40,794 nucleotides of DNA from Pseudonocardia sp. (GTDB lineage: Bacteria > Actinomycetota > Actinomycetes > Mycobacteriales > Pseudonocardiaceae): assembly GCA_016794615.1 (NCBI GenBank), contig JAEUJO010000005.1, positions 1 through 40,794 of the forward strand, given 5' to 3'. Below, one piece after another: positions 1 through 13,951 of the stretch. Position numbers and translations under genes: made by a program. The stretch's first letter is position 1. Every line of letters begins with the position of its first letter. The notes under the pieces are model-generated. The model was not told where the DNA came from and did no database searches. It worked only from the letters and a program-made list of their open reading frames with translations.

Positions 1-1415
1 CGGCTCGCGCCGCGGCCTTCCAACGCCTCGACGGCCGCGACCTGCCACGCCGCCCCCGTCCGGCGCCGCAGGCAGCGTTGCTCGACGACCGGCAGGTAGC
101 GGTCGCACACCTCCGGGGCGACTCCCCAGCGGGCCAGGCCCTCGGCGGCCATCGGCAGCAGCTTGCGCAGCACCAGCTCGTCCGGGTGGATCCAGCCGGT
201 ACCCGGCCAGTACAAGGTGGCGTCGAGGCCGTTGCGTGCCGCGCTGGTGAAGTTCTCGTGCGCCGCGTCGAACGACATGTAGCTCCACAGCGGCCGCTCG
301 GCCTCGACCAGCACCCGCAGGAGGCCGTAGAAGAACAAGGCGTTCGCCACCATGTCGACCGGCGTCGGACCGGCCGGCAGCACCCGGTTCTCCAGGCGGA
401 TGTGGGGCAGGCCGTTCGCGATGTCGTACACCGGGCGGTTCCAGCGCCACACCGTGCCGTTGTGCAGCTTCAGCTCCGTCAGCGCCGGGATCCGCCCCGC
501 GTCCAGCTCGGCCATCGGGTCGACGTCGTCGGTCACGGGGATCAGGCCGGGGAAGTAGCGGCTGTTCTCGCCGAACAGGTCGAGCACCGAGGTGATCCAC
601 CGCTCGCCGAACCACACCCGCGGTCGCATGCCCTGGTTGCGCAGCTCGGGCGGCCGCACGTCGCAGGACTGCCCGAACAACGGGATCCGGGTCTCCGCCC
701 ACAACCGCGCACCGAGCAGGTACGGGGAGTTCGCGCCGAGGGCCAGCTGCACGCCTGCAAGACACTGTGCTGCGTTCCAGTAGGCGGGGAACACCTCGGG
801 CTGCACCTGCAGGTGCAGCTGCATCGATGTGCACGCCGCCTCGGGGGCGATCGAGTCGAAGTCGGCCACCAGGTGCTCGGATGCTGAGGCGAGCGGGTCG
901 CCGCCGGTGATGTCGAGCCGGATCGGCTCGCCGCGGTCGGTGAGCATCTGCTCGTTCAGCAGGTGGTAGCGGTCGTCCGGGGAGATCGCGTCCTCGACGA
1001 GGTGGCGCTCGGCGAGCGTCGGCAGGATCCCGATCACCGCGAGCTGGGCGCCGTGATCCTGCGCCTTGGCCCGGGCCATCGCCAGCTCGTCGAGCAGCTG
1101 GTGCTCGACGTGGCGCCACTGCTCGCCGGGCAGCGGCCGCGGGGGGAGGTTGAGCTCGAGGTTCCAGCGACCCAGCTCGGTCTGGAACTCCGGTGACCCG
1201 AGGGAGTCGAGCACGGCCCTGGCCGTGAGCGCGGGCTCCAGGTCGCCGTCCTGCACGAGGTTGAGCTCGACCTCGAGGCCGGTCATCGGCTCGTCCCGGG
1301 CGAACGGACGGTCCCGCAGCATGGCGGTGAGCGCATCGAGACATCGATGGACGTTGGCCCGGTATCGCTGCCGGTCGTGTCGACTGAACGTGGTCCGGTC
1401 GACCTCCTGACCCAT
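1..1415 (-). CDS. Glutamate-cysteine ligase family protein (3' end beyond window)
   Basis: The minus strand is open from an ATG at 1415 to the window edge, giving 471 residues without a stop, so the C-terminus is missing. The N-terminus has the GLEVELNLV strand typical of GCS2-type ATP-dependent carboxylate-amine/thiol ligases, followed by ELGRWNLELNLPPRPL and, later, HNGTVWRWNRPVYD and LPHIRLENRVLPAGPT, which fit the active-site segments of the glutamate-cysteine ligase superfamily. Members ligate glutamate to an amino group in the cytoplasm. The substrate cannot be told here, since actinomycetes use this fold in ergothioneine synthesis and in uncharacterised ligases. The gene diverges from the rRNA methyltransferase at 1556 with about 140 bp between them. 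The family call is firm, the substrate is not. Confidence 0.75.
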   Translation of the reverse strand, partial: MGQEVDRTTFSRHDRQRYRANVHRCLDALTAMLRDRPFARDEPMTGLEVELNLVQDGDLEPALTARAVLDSLGSPEFQTELGRWNLELNLPPRPLPGEQWRHVEHQLLDELAMARAKAQDHGAQLAVIGILPTLAERHLVEDAISPDDRYHLLNEQMLTDRGEPIRLDITGGDPLASASEHLVADFDSIAPEAACTSMQLHLQVQPEVFPAYWNAAQCLAGVQLALGANSPYLLGARLWAETRIPLFGQSCDVRPPELRNQGMRPRVWFGERWITSVLDLFGENSRYFPGLIPVTDDVDPMAELDAGRIPALTELKLHNGTVWRWNRPVYDIANGLPHIRLENRVLPAGPTPVDMVANALFFYGLLRVLVEAERPLWSYMSFDAAHENFTSAARNGLDATLYWPGTGWIHPDELVLRKLLPMAAEGLARWGVAPEVCDRYLPVVEQRCLRRRTGAAWQVAAVEALEGRGAS

Positions 1416-1555
1416 GCCCGTGCCGTCCCCTTCGCCTCGCCGCCCGGCGGCCCACCACCGTCGCACACGGCCCCACGGCTTGCCACCGCCGTACGGATGA
1501 CCGTCGCTGTGACCCACCTGACCAGCAGCGATGTTGCGCTGCGACGATCGTCACC

Positions 1556-2368
1556 GTGGCCCGACCGATCGCCGTCGCCGACGTTGACGACCCCCGTCTC
1601 GACGACTACCGCGACCTCACCAGCGCCGACCGCCGTCCCGACCGCCCGGGTGGGCGCGGGCTGGTGATCGCCGAGGGGGTCGTGGTCGTCCGCCGATTGA
1701 TCGATTCCCCGTACCCCGTCCGGTCGCTGCTCGGTGTCCCTCGACGGCTGGCCGAGCTGGCGGCCGACCTCGCGGATCTCGACGTACCGGCGTACGCGGT
1801 CGACGCCGACACGATGGCCGCCGTCGTCGGCTTCCACCTCAACCGGGGCGTGCTCGCGGTCGCCGACCGGGCCGTGCCGCCCGATCCGCGCGCCCTCGCC
1901 GCAGGTGCGCGCCTGCTGGCCGTCGCGGAGGGCGTCAACGACCACGAGAATCTCGGCAGCCTGTTCCGGAACGCCGCGGCGCTGGGTGTGGACGGGGTCC
2001 TGCTCGGACCGCGTTGCGCGGACCCGCTGTACCGGCGCGGCGTGCGGGTGTCGATGGGGCACGTGCTGCGAGTGCCGTTCGCCGACCTGCCGGGGGAGTG
2101 GCCGGGATCGCTGGACGCGCTGCGGGCGGCGGGATTGCGCGTGGCGGCGCTGACGCCGGCACCCGACGCGCTGCCGCTCGCCGCCGCCGGCCTGAGCGGT
2201 GTGCGTACGGCGCTCCTGCTGGGTGCCGAGGGCCCCGGGCTCACCCCGGAGGCGCTCGCGGCGGCCGACCTGCGCGTGCGGATCCCGATGGCCACCGGCG
2301 TCGACTCTCTCAATGTCGCAACGGCTGCCGCGGTGGCCTTCCACGAGATGACGCGGTCCGTACGCTGA
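1556..2368 (+). CDS. TrmH/SpoU family RNA 2'-O-methyltransferase
   Basis: A 270-residue SPOUT-class methyltransferase, predicted to methylate a ribose 2'-OH in rRNA or tRNA using S-adenosylmethionine. The three SpoU motifs are visible: NLGSLFRNAAALGVDGVLL around residue 130, LLLGAEGPGL around 220, and IPMATGVDSLNVATAAAVA near the C-terminus, which together form the trefoil-knot SAM site. The N-terminal 100 residues look like the substrate-binding extension, with GLVIAEGVVVVRRLI. The GTG start at 1556 is chosen because the encoded ARPIAVADVDDPRLDDYRDL begins like other actinobacterial members. It precedes a DUF2537 gene by 4 bp and sits beside sepH and serC, an order I recall from Mycobacterium tuberculosis Rv0881-Rv0884c. 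The exact RNA target is unknown. Confidence 0.85.
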   Translation: MARPIAVADVDDPRLDDYRDLTSADRRPDRPGGRGLVIAEGVVVVRRLIDSPYPVRSLLGVPRRLAELAADLADLDVPAYAVDADTMAAVVGFHLNRGVLAVADRAVPPDPRALAAGARLLAVAEGVNDHENLGSLFRNAAALGVDGVLLGPRCADPLYRRGVRVSMGHVLRVPFADLPGEWPGSLDALRAAGLRVAALTPAPDALPLAAAGLSGVRTALLLGAEGPGLTPEALAAADLRVRIPMATGVDSLNVATAAAVAFHEMTRSVR

Positions 2369-2372
2369 GATC

Positions 2373-2924
2373 GTGCTGCACCTCGGGGGGCGTGCCGTGC
2401 TGCATGAGCGCGACGTCGGCGACGTCCGGCTGACCGACGATCTGCGGGCTGCCCTGCGCGAGTGGGTGGCGGTCGCGGACGCCGTGCGTCGTTCGGGGGA
2501 TGCGCACGAACTGGACCTGCTCAGCCGCCGCGGCCGGCAGCTCGCCCTGCGGGTTGCCGATGCCCTGGGGCGGCCGGTGGAGTTCGTCGACCCTGTCTCG
2601 GGTGAGGTGGAGTCGATCCGCGCCGAGGCCCACACGCGACCGGTGCTGGCCCCCGAGCCGTCCGGGCCGATCCCCTGGGGTACCGGCCTCGCGGTGGCGA
2701 CGTTCTTCGCCGTACTCGTCGCTATCGCGGACGTGGTACTGGCCGGGGCCTTCGCCGGCGCGTTCGGGCTGCTGTGGATCCCGGCGAACCTGCTGGTCAC
2801 GTTGGGGACGGCGCCCTCGCTCTGGATGGCGCGGGAGGTGCCGTTCTGGCGGTGGCCTGCTCTCGGGGCAGCGGTGGGGCTGGCCGCGGCGTGGGTCGTG
2901 ATGGTGCTGGGCCTGCTCGGCTGA
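2373..2924 (+). CDS. DUF2537 family membrane protein
   Basis: A 183-residue protein starting at GTG 2373, only 4 bp after the methyltransferase stop, so probably co-transcribed with it. Residues 1-100 are soluble and include VLHERDVGDVRLTDDLRAAL. Residues about 108-180 hold two or three hydrophobic helices, among them VATFFAVLVAIADVVLAGAF and a C-terminal GAAVGLAAAWVVMVLGLLG. The layout matches the actinobacterial DUF2537 family, whose gene commonly lies next to sepH. No biochemical role is known to me. It converges on sepH, with only 6 bp between the two stop codons. Confidence 0.75.
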   Translation: MLHLGGRAVLHERDVGDVRLTDDLRAALREWVAVADAVRRSGDAHELDLLSRRGRQLALRVADALGRPVEFVDPVSGEVESIRAEAHTRPVLAPEPSGPIPWGTGLAVATFFAVLVAIADVVLAGAFAGAFGLLWIPANLLVTLGTAPSLWMAREVPFWRWPALGAAVGLAAAWVVMVLGLLG

Positions 2925-2930
2925 GCAGGC

Positions 2931-4496
2931 TCAGCGGGGTCCGCGAACCCCCAGCAGCACCTCGTCCCACGACGGCATGACCGGCTTGCCCTTGCGCGTG
3001 CGCTTGGGCGCGGCGGGTGTCGCGGGTGCGGGCTCTGCCGCAGCCTCGGGCTCCGCCGCAGCCTTGGGTTCTGCTGCTGTCTCGGGCTTCGCCGCTGCCT
3101 TGGGTTCTGCTGCTGTCTCGGGTTCTGCTGCTGCCTTGGGTTCTGCTGCTGACTCGGGTTCTGCTGCTGCCTTGGGTTCTGCTGCTGTCTCGGGCTCTGC
3201 CGCAGCCTCGGGCTCCGCCGCAGCCTCGGGCTCCGCCGCAGCCGGGGCTTCGACGGAAGGGGTGGGGTCGGCGGGCGTCGACTCCACCGTGGTGCCAGGG
3301 TCGGGTGTCGCAGACTCGACCGACACGGAGGCAGGTGCCGGCACGTCCGGCGTGACCGCCGGCGGGGCGGGGGCGGCAGGGGTCGTCGCGGGCTCCCCCG
3401 GGGCGATCGGGGTCGTGGCGGGCTCGGCCGGGGTGGTCGGCTTCTCGTCGACCGGGTTCACCGGGGCGGCGGTCCGGGCCGCGGGCACCGTGACGTCGGT
3501 CGCCGGAGGTGTCGGAAGCGGGGGTACAGCGGTGCTGTTGACGCCCCGCTCCCACGGGGCCCACTCCACATACCCGCGGTTCCCGCCGTCCGGGTGGGGG
3601 CGCACCTGCCCCATCGGGCGCTCGACCGGGTGCTCCGGGGTGCGCTGTTCGGCCGGACGCTCCGAGGGCCGCTGCTCCGCAGGCCGGCGCTCCACCGGCC
3701 GGGGGTCGGCCGTCGGCTCGGCATGCCGCTGCGCAGGCGGCGTGGGCCGCCACGGCTCGGCGGACGCGCGGCGTCCGCCATCCGTGGGCATCGGTATGCG
3801 GTCTCGGTAGCTGTCGGATGCCGCTGCCCGCCACTGCTCCACCGGCGACGGCGCGGGCGGTGGCTCCTCCTCCGGGCGGGTCATGTCGACGACGGCGCCG
3901 ACGGTGCGCAGCGGCCGGGCGGGCAGGCCCTCGACCAGGTCGCTCGCGTGCTCGTCGAGCGCGGTCACGGTGCCGCCGTGCGCCCCCGGCTGGAACACCC
4001 AGTGCGCGTGGTTGTCCGACCGCCCCGCCCGCCAGATCAGCGCGACCACCCAGCGGCCGTCTTCGCCCTTCCACGAGTCCCACTTGGCACCGTCGTACGC
4101 CTGGCCGCGCAGCCCGAACGTGTGCTCGATCACCTCGGCCAGCGTGCGGTTGTCCGGGCCGTCCGCGCGCATCGGATGGGCGCGCTGGGCGTTGTCCGCG
4201 GTCCGGAGGCGCTCCAGCAGCACCGGATAGGCGAAACGCTCGATCTTCTGCTCCGGCACGCCCGCTGCCGTGGCCACCTGTTCCACGGACGCTCCGGCGC
4301 GGATCCGGGCCTGGATCTCTCGTGGTCGCAACTGGCTCTCCAACTCGATCGCGATCTGGCCGAGCCGGGACAGGTCGCCCCGCGCGGCAGCGCGCAGCCG
4401 CTCATCGGCCGGCACCGTGTAGCGCTCGAGCCGAACCGGGTCCTCGAGGACGACGGCACCGTCCTCGGTGAGCCCGACGACCCGCAACGCCCGCAT
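2931..4496 (-). CDS. sepH: Septation protein SepH
   Basis: A 521-residue homologue of SepH (formerly DUF3071), which in Streptomyces and mycobacteria binds FtsZ and promotes Z-ring assembly. The N-terminal conserved domain starts MRALRVVGLTEDGAVVLED and runs to about residue 210, with a helix-turn-helix-like segment (REIQARIRAGASVEQVATAA) and AYDGAKWDSWKGEDGRWVV. Residues about 215-490 are a disordered Pro/Glu/Ala linker with a strongly repetitive stretch. The protein closes with the conserved basic C-terminal motif TRKGKPVMPSWDEVLLGVR. ATG 4496 is preceded by a purine-rich stretch (GGGGGGAGGGCGACC). It is convergent with the DUF2537 gene. The family call is secure, and the linker length is expected to vary between species. 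Confidence 0.92.
   Translation of the reverse strand: MRALRVVGLTEDGAVVLEDPVRLERYTVPADERLRAAARGDLSRLGQIAIELESQLRPREIQARIRAGASVEQVATAAGVPEQKIERFAYPVLLERLRTADNAQRAHPMRADGPDNRTLAEVIEHTFGLRGQAYDGAKWDSWKGEDGRWVVALIWRAGRSDNHAHWVFQPGAHGGTVTALDEHASDLVEGLPARPLRTVGAVVDMTRPEEEPPPAPSPVEQWRAAASDSYRDRIPMPTDGGRRASAEPWRPTPPAQRHAEPTADPRPVERRPAEQRPSERPAEQRTPEHPVERPMGQVRPHPDGGNRGYVEWAPWERGVNSTAVPPLPTPPATDVTVPAARTAAPVNPVDEKPTTPAEPATTPIAPGEPATTPAAPAPPAVTPDVPAPASVSVESATPDPGTTVESTPADPTPSVEAPAAAEPEAAAEPEAAAEPETAAEPKAAAEPESAAEPKAAAEPETAAEPKAAAKPETAAEPKAAAEPEAAAEPAPATPAAPKRTRKGKPVMPSWDEVLLGVRGPR
3030..3243 (-). repeat. Degenerate tandem repeat encoding AEPxAA units in SepH linker
   Basis: About 200 bp inside sepH consist of imperfect 15-18 bp units. 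On the plus strand they read as alternating CTCGGGCTCCGCCGCAGC and TTGGGTTCTGCTGCTG types. They encode roughly 13 consecutive A-E-P-(E/K/T/S)-A-A units in which E and K alternate. Two codon styles are mixed (GCC/GCA-rich and GCT-rich), suggesting block duplication rather than one expansion. The unit number is likely to vary between strains. Confidence 0.8.
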
Positions 4497-4726
4497 GGGT
4501 CGCCCTCCCCCCGCTCGTCGTCCCAGTGTGGGTGACCGTAGATGCCGAATCGCAACCTGCGGCGGAGGCGCGCCGAACCGGGGGAGCGCAGGTCGCGCCC
4601 CTGCGAGAGCCTCACCGCAGTGATCTTGTCAAGCCCTGGCACACCGGGGCGGTGAATGTGATCACCGGAAGGGTGCGTTCTCGACAACGACGGCGTATCG
4701 CCCGCGACGATCCCGGACTCGGCCCG
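4497..4726. other. Intergenic region upstream of sepH and downstream of serC
   Basis: This 230-bp stretch has no convincing gene. A TTGACA hexamer lies on the minus strand at 4632-4627 and could be a -35 element for sepH, but nothing resembling a good -10 follows at 17 bp, so the promoter assignment is weak. Confidence 0.3.
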
Positions 4727-8464
<3,738 letters not shown>

Positions 8465-8478
<14 letters not shown>

Positions 8479-9598
8479 TCTCCGCCCAGCCCTCGACCTC
8501 CGCCGGGGTGCGCGGCGCCGGGCCGATGTACTGCGCCGACGGGCGCACCAGCTTGTGCTCCTGCTTCTGCTCCAGGATGTGCGCCGACCAGCCCGCGGTC
8601 CGGGCCGCAGTGAACATCGCCGGCATCATGTGCGGCGGCACCTGGGCGAAGTCGAGGATCACGGCCGCCCAGAACTCCACGTTCGTCTCGATGGCGCGGT
8701 CCGGCCGCCGCTCGCGGAGCACCGTCAGCGCCGCATGCTCCAGCGCCGCGGCCGCCGCGTAGCGCGGAGCGCCCAGCTCGAAGCAGGTCCGCCGCAGTAC
8801 GCGGGCCCGCGGGTCCTCCGCGCGGTAGATGCGGTGTCCGAAGCCCATCAGCCGCTCGCCGCGGTCCAGGATCCTCGTGATCAGGCCGATGGCGTCGCCG
8901 GTGCGTTCAACCTCTTCGACCATCGGCAGCACCCGCGCCGGTGCCCCGCCGTGCAGCGGGCCCGACATCGCCCCGATCGCACCGGAGAGCGCCGCCGCCC
9001 CGTCCGCGCCCGTCGAGGCGATCACCCGGGCGGTGAACGTCGAGGCGTTGAGCCCGTGCTCGGCGGCCGAGACCCAGTAGGCGTCGACGGCGCGGACGTG
9101 CGCGGGGTCCGGCTCGCCCCGCCAGCGCGTCATGAACCGCTCGGTGATCGTCGAGCACTCGTCGATGCGTCGCTGCGGCACCGCCGGTACGCCGATGCCG
9201 CGCGCCGACTGCGCGACGTAGGACAGCGCCATCACCGACGCCCGTGCCAGGTTCTCCCGCGCCTCGTCATCGGTGATGTCGAGCAATGACTTGTAGCCCC
9301 AGTACGGCGCGAGCATCGCCAGCCCGGCCTGGACGTCGACCCGCACGTCACCGCTGTGCACCGGGATCGGGAACGGCTCGGCGGGCGGCAGCCCGGGCCC
9401 GAAGCGACCATCGACGAGCAGGGCCCAGACGTTGCCGAAGGTCACCCGCCCGGCCAGCTCCTCGACGTCCACGCCGCGGTAGCGCAACGCCCCGCCGTCG
9501 CGGTCCGGCTCGGCGATCTGCGTGCGGAACGCGATACACCCCTCCAGCCCGGGGCGGAACCCGGCCGGCGGTGGCGGAGTGGTGGTCGGGGACATCAT
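8465..9598 (-). CDS. citA: Citrate synthase 2 (CitA-type)
   Basis: A 377-residue citrate synthase paralogue condensing acetyl-CoA and oxaloacetate. Conserved blocks are ALRYRGVDVEELAG, the first active-site histidine region AAEHGLNASTFTARV, the GPLHGGAPARVL segment, and MGFGHRIYR with the second histidine. Where the canonical enzyme has NVDFY with the catalytic aspartate, this protein has TNVEFWAAVIL with glutamate; I believe this is a trait of the CitA subfamily rather than a mutation, but I cannot check it here. ATG 9598 (MMSPTTTPPPPAGF) is preceded by GAGGAGGG. GltA2 at 11974 is the other paralogue, an arrangement resembling Rv0889c and Rv0896 in mycobacteria. The 3' end overlaps the MFS gene. 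Confidence 0.88.
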
Positions 9599-9795
9599 CG
9601 CCCTCCTCGTCGGTCCGGGACTGGTCCGTCCGGCTGACGCGACGCCCGAGCCAGTGGGTCGACGCGGGTCATCGGTAAACGGTCCCTCCGCCGGGTGGGT
9701 GCGGGCAATGGCCGTGTGGGTGGTAATGGTCACCGTGCTTCCTGTCCCAACCAATGGGCATCTACCGTCCCACCACACGACGACGCGGAGGTGTC

Positions 9796-10446
9796 ATGGA
9801 ATCCCAGCTCGCCCGGATGCGTGTCGACTACCGCCGCGACGAGCTCGACGTCGGTGATCTCGCCGCCACCTGGCACGAGCAGTTGGAGCGCTGGCTCGAC
9901 GATGCCACCGCGGCCGGAGTCGTCGAGCCGAACGCGATGGTGCTCGCCACCACGTCCGACGACTGCACCCCGAGTTCGCGCACCGTGCTCTGCAAGGGTA
10001 TCGACGAGCGGGGCGTGGTGCTGTACACGAACTGCACCTCCGCGAAGGGCCACGAGCTGCGCTCGATGCGCCGTGCCGCGGCCACGTTTCCCTGGTACGT
10101 GCTGCAGCGCCAGGTGAGCCTGCGCGGGAACGTCGAACGGGTTGCTCCCGAGGAGACCCGCGCCTACTGGGCGACCCGCCCGCGGGGCTCGCAGCTGGGT
10201 GCATGGGCATCGGCGCAGTCGACCCACGTCCGCGACCGCCGGGCGCTCGACGCCGCCCTCGCGGCCACGGAGCGCCGGTTCGCCGACACCGCCGAGGTGC
10301 CGGTGCCGCCGCACTGGGGCGGGTGGCGGATCGTCCCGGACCGGGTCGAGTTCTGGCAGGGGCGCGCGAACCGGATGCACGACCGGCTGCGGTTCGAGCA
10401 GAACACGATGGACCGGTCGTGGGTGGTGCGCAGGCTGGCGCCCTGA
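9796..10446 (+). CDS. pdxH: Pyridoxamine 5'-phosphate oxidase PdxH
   Basis: A 216-residue FMN-dependent oxidase making pyridoxal 5'-phosphate from pyridoxamine or pyridoxine phosphate. Diagnostic segments are NAMVLATTSDDCTPSSRTVLCKGIDERGVVLYTN, where the FMN-binding RTVL motif lies, then GHELRSMRRAAATFPW, RQVSLRGNVERV, ASAQSTHV, and the C-terminal signature WGGWRIVPDRVEFWQGRANRMHDR split over the active site, ending WVVRRLAP. ATG 9796 is preceded by GGAGGTGTC, a good ribosome-binding site, whereas the upstream in-frame ATG at 9754 has none. It diverges from citA. Cofactor supply fits with nearby serC, a PLP enzyme, though they are not in one operon. Confidence 0.93.
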   Translation: MESQLARMRVDYRRDELDVGDLAATWHEQLERWLDDATAAGVVEPNAMVLATTSDDCTPSSRTVLCKGIDERGVVLYTNCTSAKGHELRSMRRAAATFPWYVLQRQVSLRGNVERVAPEETRAYWATRPRGSQLGAWASAQSTHVRDRRALDAALAATERRFADTAEVPVPPHWGGWRIVPDRVEFWQGRANRMHDRLRFEQNTMDRSWVVRRLAP

Positions 10447-10504
10447 CCGCCTGCTGCGGGCCCGTTTTCCTTGGTGTGGGCGGGGCAGTGGTACGTCTGG
10501 AAGC

Positions 10505-11839
10505 GTGACGACGCGCGACGACGACCCGACACGGCCCGTACCGCAGGGGCCCGACGCGCCGACACGCCGGTTCTCCGCTGCCGTGCGGGGGGCACTCGCC
10601 GACACCCGGCCCCTGCGTACCCCGGCCTACCGGCGGCTGTGGTCGGCCGGGATCGTGACGGTCGTCGGCGCGCAGCTCACGGTTGTCGCCGTGCCGACGC
10701 AGATCTACCAGCTCACCGGCTCGTCGGCCTACGTCGGTCTGACCGGGCTCTTCGGGCTGGTCCCGCTCGTGCTGTTCGGCCTGTGGGGCGGCGCGATCGC
10801 GGACGCCGTGGATCGGCGGGTGCTGCTCCTGCTCACCGGTTCCGGGATCGCGGGCAGCTCGCTGGTCCTCTGGGTCGCCGCGGCGACGGGCATCGGCGGG
10901 GTGTGGCTGGTCCTGAGCCTGTTCGCCGTGCAGTCCGCGTTCCTCGCCGTGAACCAGCCGACCCGCAGCGCGGTGATCCCGCGCCTCCTGCCGGCCGAGC
11001 AGCTCCCGGCGGCCAACGCGCTGAACATGACGGTCGTGCAGGCCGGCGCCGTCGCCGGCCCGCTCCTGGCCGGGGTGCTGATCCCGGTCGTCGGCCTCTC
11101 GACGCTCTACCTGTTCGACGCCGTCGCGCTGCTCGCCACCCTCTGGGCGACATGGCGGCTACCCCCTGTGCCGCCTGCGGCCTCGGAACCCTCTGACGGG
11201 CGTCGGCGGCGGGCCGGCTTCCGCGAGATCGTCGACGGGTTCCGCTACCTGTCTCTGCACAAGGTGCTGCTCGTGTCGTTCCTCATCGACATCGTGGCGA
11301 TGGGCTTCGGCATGCCGCGCGTCGTCTTCCCGGAGATGGCGGAGCGCACGTTCGGGGACCCGCCCGGCGGCGGGCCCGCACTGGGCCTGCTCTTCGCGGC
11401 GATCCCGATCGGGATGGTCGCCGCGGGCCTGCTCTCCGGCTGGCTGCACCGGGTGCGGCGGCAGGGCGTCGCGGTGACCGTCGCGATCTGCGTCTGGGGG
11501 ATCGGCGTTGCGCTGTTCGGGCTGACGCACTCGCTGTGGTTGGCCGTGCTGTTCCTGGCCGTGGCCGGTGCCGGGGACCTGGTCAGCTCGGTGTACCGGT
11601 CGTCGATGCTGCAGACGGTGGCGACGGACGAGATGCGCGGCCGGATGCAGGGCGTGTTCATCGTGGTGGTCGCGGGCGGCCCGCGGACCGCCGACCTGTG
11701 GCACGGGCCGGCCGCCGCGGCCTTCGGACCCGGACCTGCGGCGACGGCGGGCGGGGTGGCCGTCGTGATCGCCGCGCTCGCGGTGGTGGCGCGCTACCCG
11801 CAGTTCTGGCGCTTCAGAGCAGCGGGTCGGCAGGCATGA
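10505..11839 (+). CDS. MFS transporter (EntS/MFS_3-like)
   Basis: A 444-residue permease of the MFS_3 type, the group that includes the enterobactin exporter EntS. The N-terminal cytoplasmic stretch of about 45 residues leads to TPAYRRLWSAGIVTVVGAQLTVVAVPTQIYQLT, the usual helix 1 of this branch. The loop 2-3 motif is GGAIADAVDRR, and NQPTRSAVIPRLLPAEQLPAANALN follows helix 4. There are about 12 membrane segments. GTG 10505 begins VTTRDDDPTRPVP. The gap to pdxH is 58 bp, so co-transcription is possible. Substrate unknown; export of a siderophore or drug is a family-level guess only. Confidence 0.8.
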   Translation: MTTRDDDPTRPVPQGPDAPTRRFSAAVRGALADTRPLRTPAYRRLWSAGIVTVVGAQLTVVAVPTQIYQLTGSSAYVGLTGLFGLVPLVLFGLWGGAIADAVDRRVLLLLTGSGIAGSSLVLWVAAATGIGGVWLVLSLFAVQSAFLAVNQPTRSAVIPRLLPAEQLPAANALNMTVVQAGAVAGPLLAGVLIPVVGLSTLYLFDAVALLATLWATWRLPPVPPAASEPSDGRRRRAGFREIVDGFRYLSLHKVLLVSFLIDIVAMGFGMPRVVFPEMAERTFGDPPGGGPALGLLFAAIPIGMVAAGLLSGWLHRVRRQGVAVTVAICVWGIGVALFGLTHSLWLAVLFLAVAGAGDLVSSVYRSSMLQTVATDEMRGRMQGVFIVVVAGGPRTADLWHGPAAAAFGPGPAATAGGVAVVIAALAVVARYPQFWRFRAAGRQA

Positions 11840-11973
11840 GGTGTCGGTGGGCTGTGACCCATGTCAACGACTGGCTATCGACTCGCCCGGACCATGCCAC
11901 AGGGCACTAGCGTGACTGTCAGCAGCACAACTCAGCCAAGAGTTTACGACTCATCGGTGAGAGGGACCGAAAC

Positions 11974-13275
<1,302 letters not shown>

Positions 13276-13288
13276 CCGCCCCGCCCAC

Positions 13289-13345
13289 ATGTAGCGAAAG
13301 CGGCGTTGAGTGCACTCAGTGCACCGAACGCCGCTTTCGCTACAT
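13289..13345. repeat. 57-bp palindromic repeat, copy 1
   Basis: Two 19-bp perfect inverted arms, ATGTAGCGAAAGCGGCGTT and its complement, enclose a 19-nt spacer (GAGTGCACTCAGTGCACCG). It lies just after the gltA2 stop and could act as a terminator-like hairpin, although no U-tract follows. Two further copies of identical length are at 22476 and 23563. Confidence 0.9.
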
Positions 13346-13450
13346 CGAGGCGCCCGGCTCGGTTCGAGCACGTCAGGAATCGTGCGGACTGACCGCTGAC
13401 GGTCTTGTCGGTGCTGTCCCCTACCCTGACGGCGCAACGGGAGGTGCTGC

Positions 13451-13951
13451 ATGACCGAGAAGCCAACCCGGCGCCGTCGACGCACGCTACTGGTGCCGCT
13501 GCTGGGGATCGGGGTCGCCGCCTGGGCGGTCCGGTCCGCGCTCGCCGAGCGAGGGACGCTGCAGGACGGCTGGCAGCCGCTGCCACCACGCCGGGTGACG
13601 CCCGACCGAACGGCGGCCGAAGCCCCCGAGCCCGAGCCCGTGGCGGCGCCCGAGCCGGAGCCCGAGCCGGCCCGCGCCCGGGCCCGGGCAGTGCCCGCCG
13701 CCACCGCCGTCGCGTCCGTCACCGCGCCCGCGCTGCCCGACCCACCGTTCGGCCCGGGCTCCGCGCCGCCGCTCGACGGCGGCGCGTCGCCGGCCCCGGA
13801 GTACGTGGTCAAGGGCAAGATCGCGACGCGGGTGTTCTACGCGCCGGGCAGCGCGTACTACACCCGCACGCGCGCGGACGTCTGGTTCCGCACGGCGGAC
13901 GACGCCTCCGCCGCGGGTTTCACGGCACGGGCACCCCGCCGCTCGGCGTAA
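13451..13951 (+). CDS. Membrane-anchored sunset-domain protein (ArfC-like)
   Basis: A 166-residue protein. Residues 7-12 are basic (TRRRRRT), followed by one predicted membrane helix at about 13-31 (LLVPLLGIGVAAWAVRSAL), a Pro/Glu/Ala-rich linker at about 50-110, and a C-terminal domain YVVKGKIATRVFYAPGSAYY followed by TRTRADVWFRTADDASAAGF. The last two segments match what is called the sunset domain, seen in mycobacterial ArfC and other actinobacterial membrane proteins. Its role is not established. The ATG at 13451 follows GGGAGGTGCTGC. The final residues (APRRSA) and stop fall inside the first unit of a 50-bp tandem repeat, so the C-terminus may have been altered by that duplication. Confidence 0.7.
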   Translation: MTEKPTRRRRRTLLVPLLGIGVAAWAVRSALAERGTLQDGWQPLPPRRVTPDRTAAEAPEPEPVAAPEPEPEPARARARAVPAATAVASVTAPALPDPPFGPGSAPPLDGGASPAPEYVVKGKIATRVFYAPGSAYYTRTRADVWFRTADDASAAGFTARAPRRSA

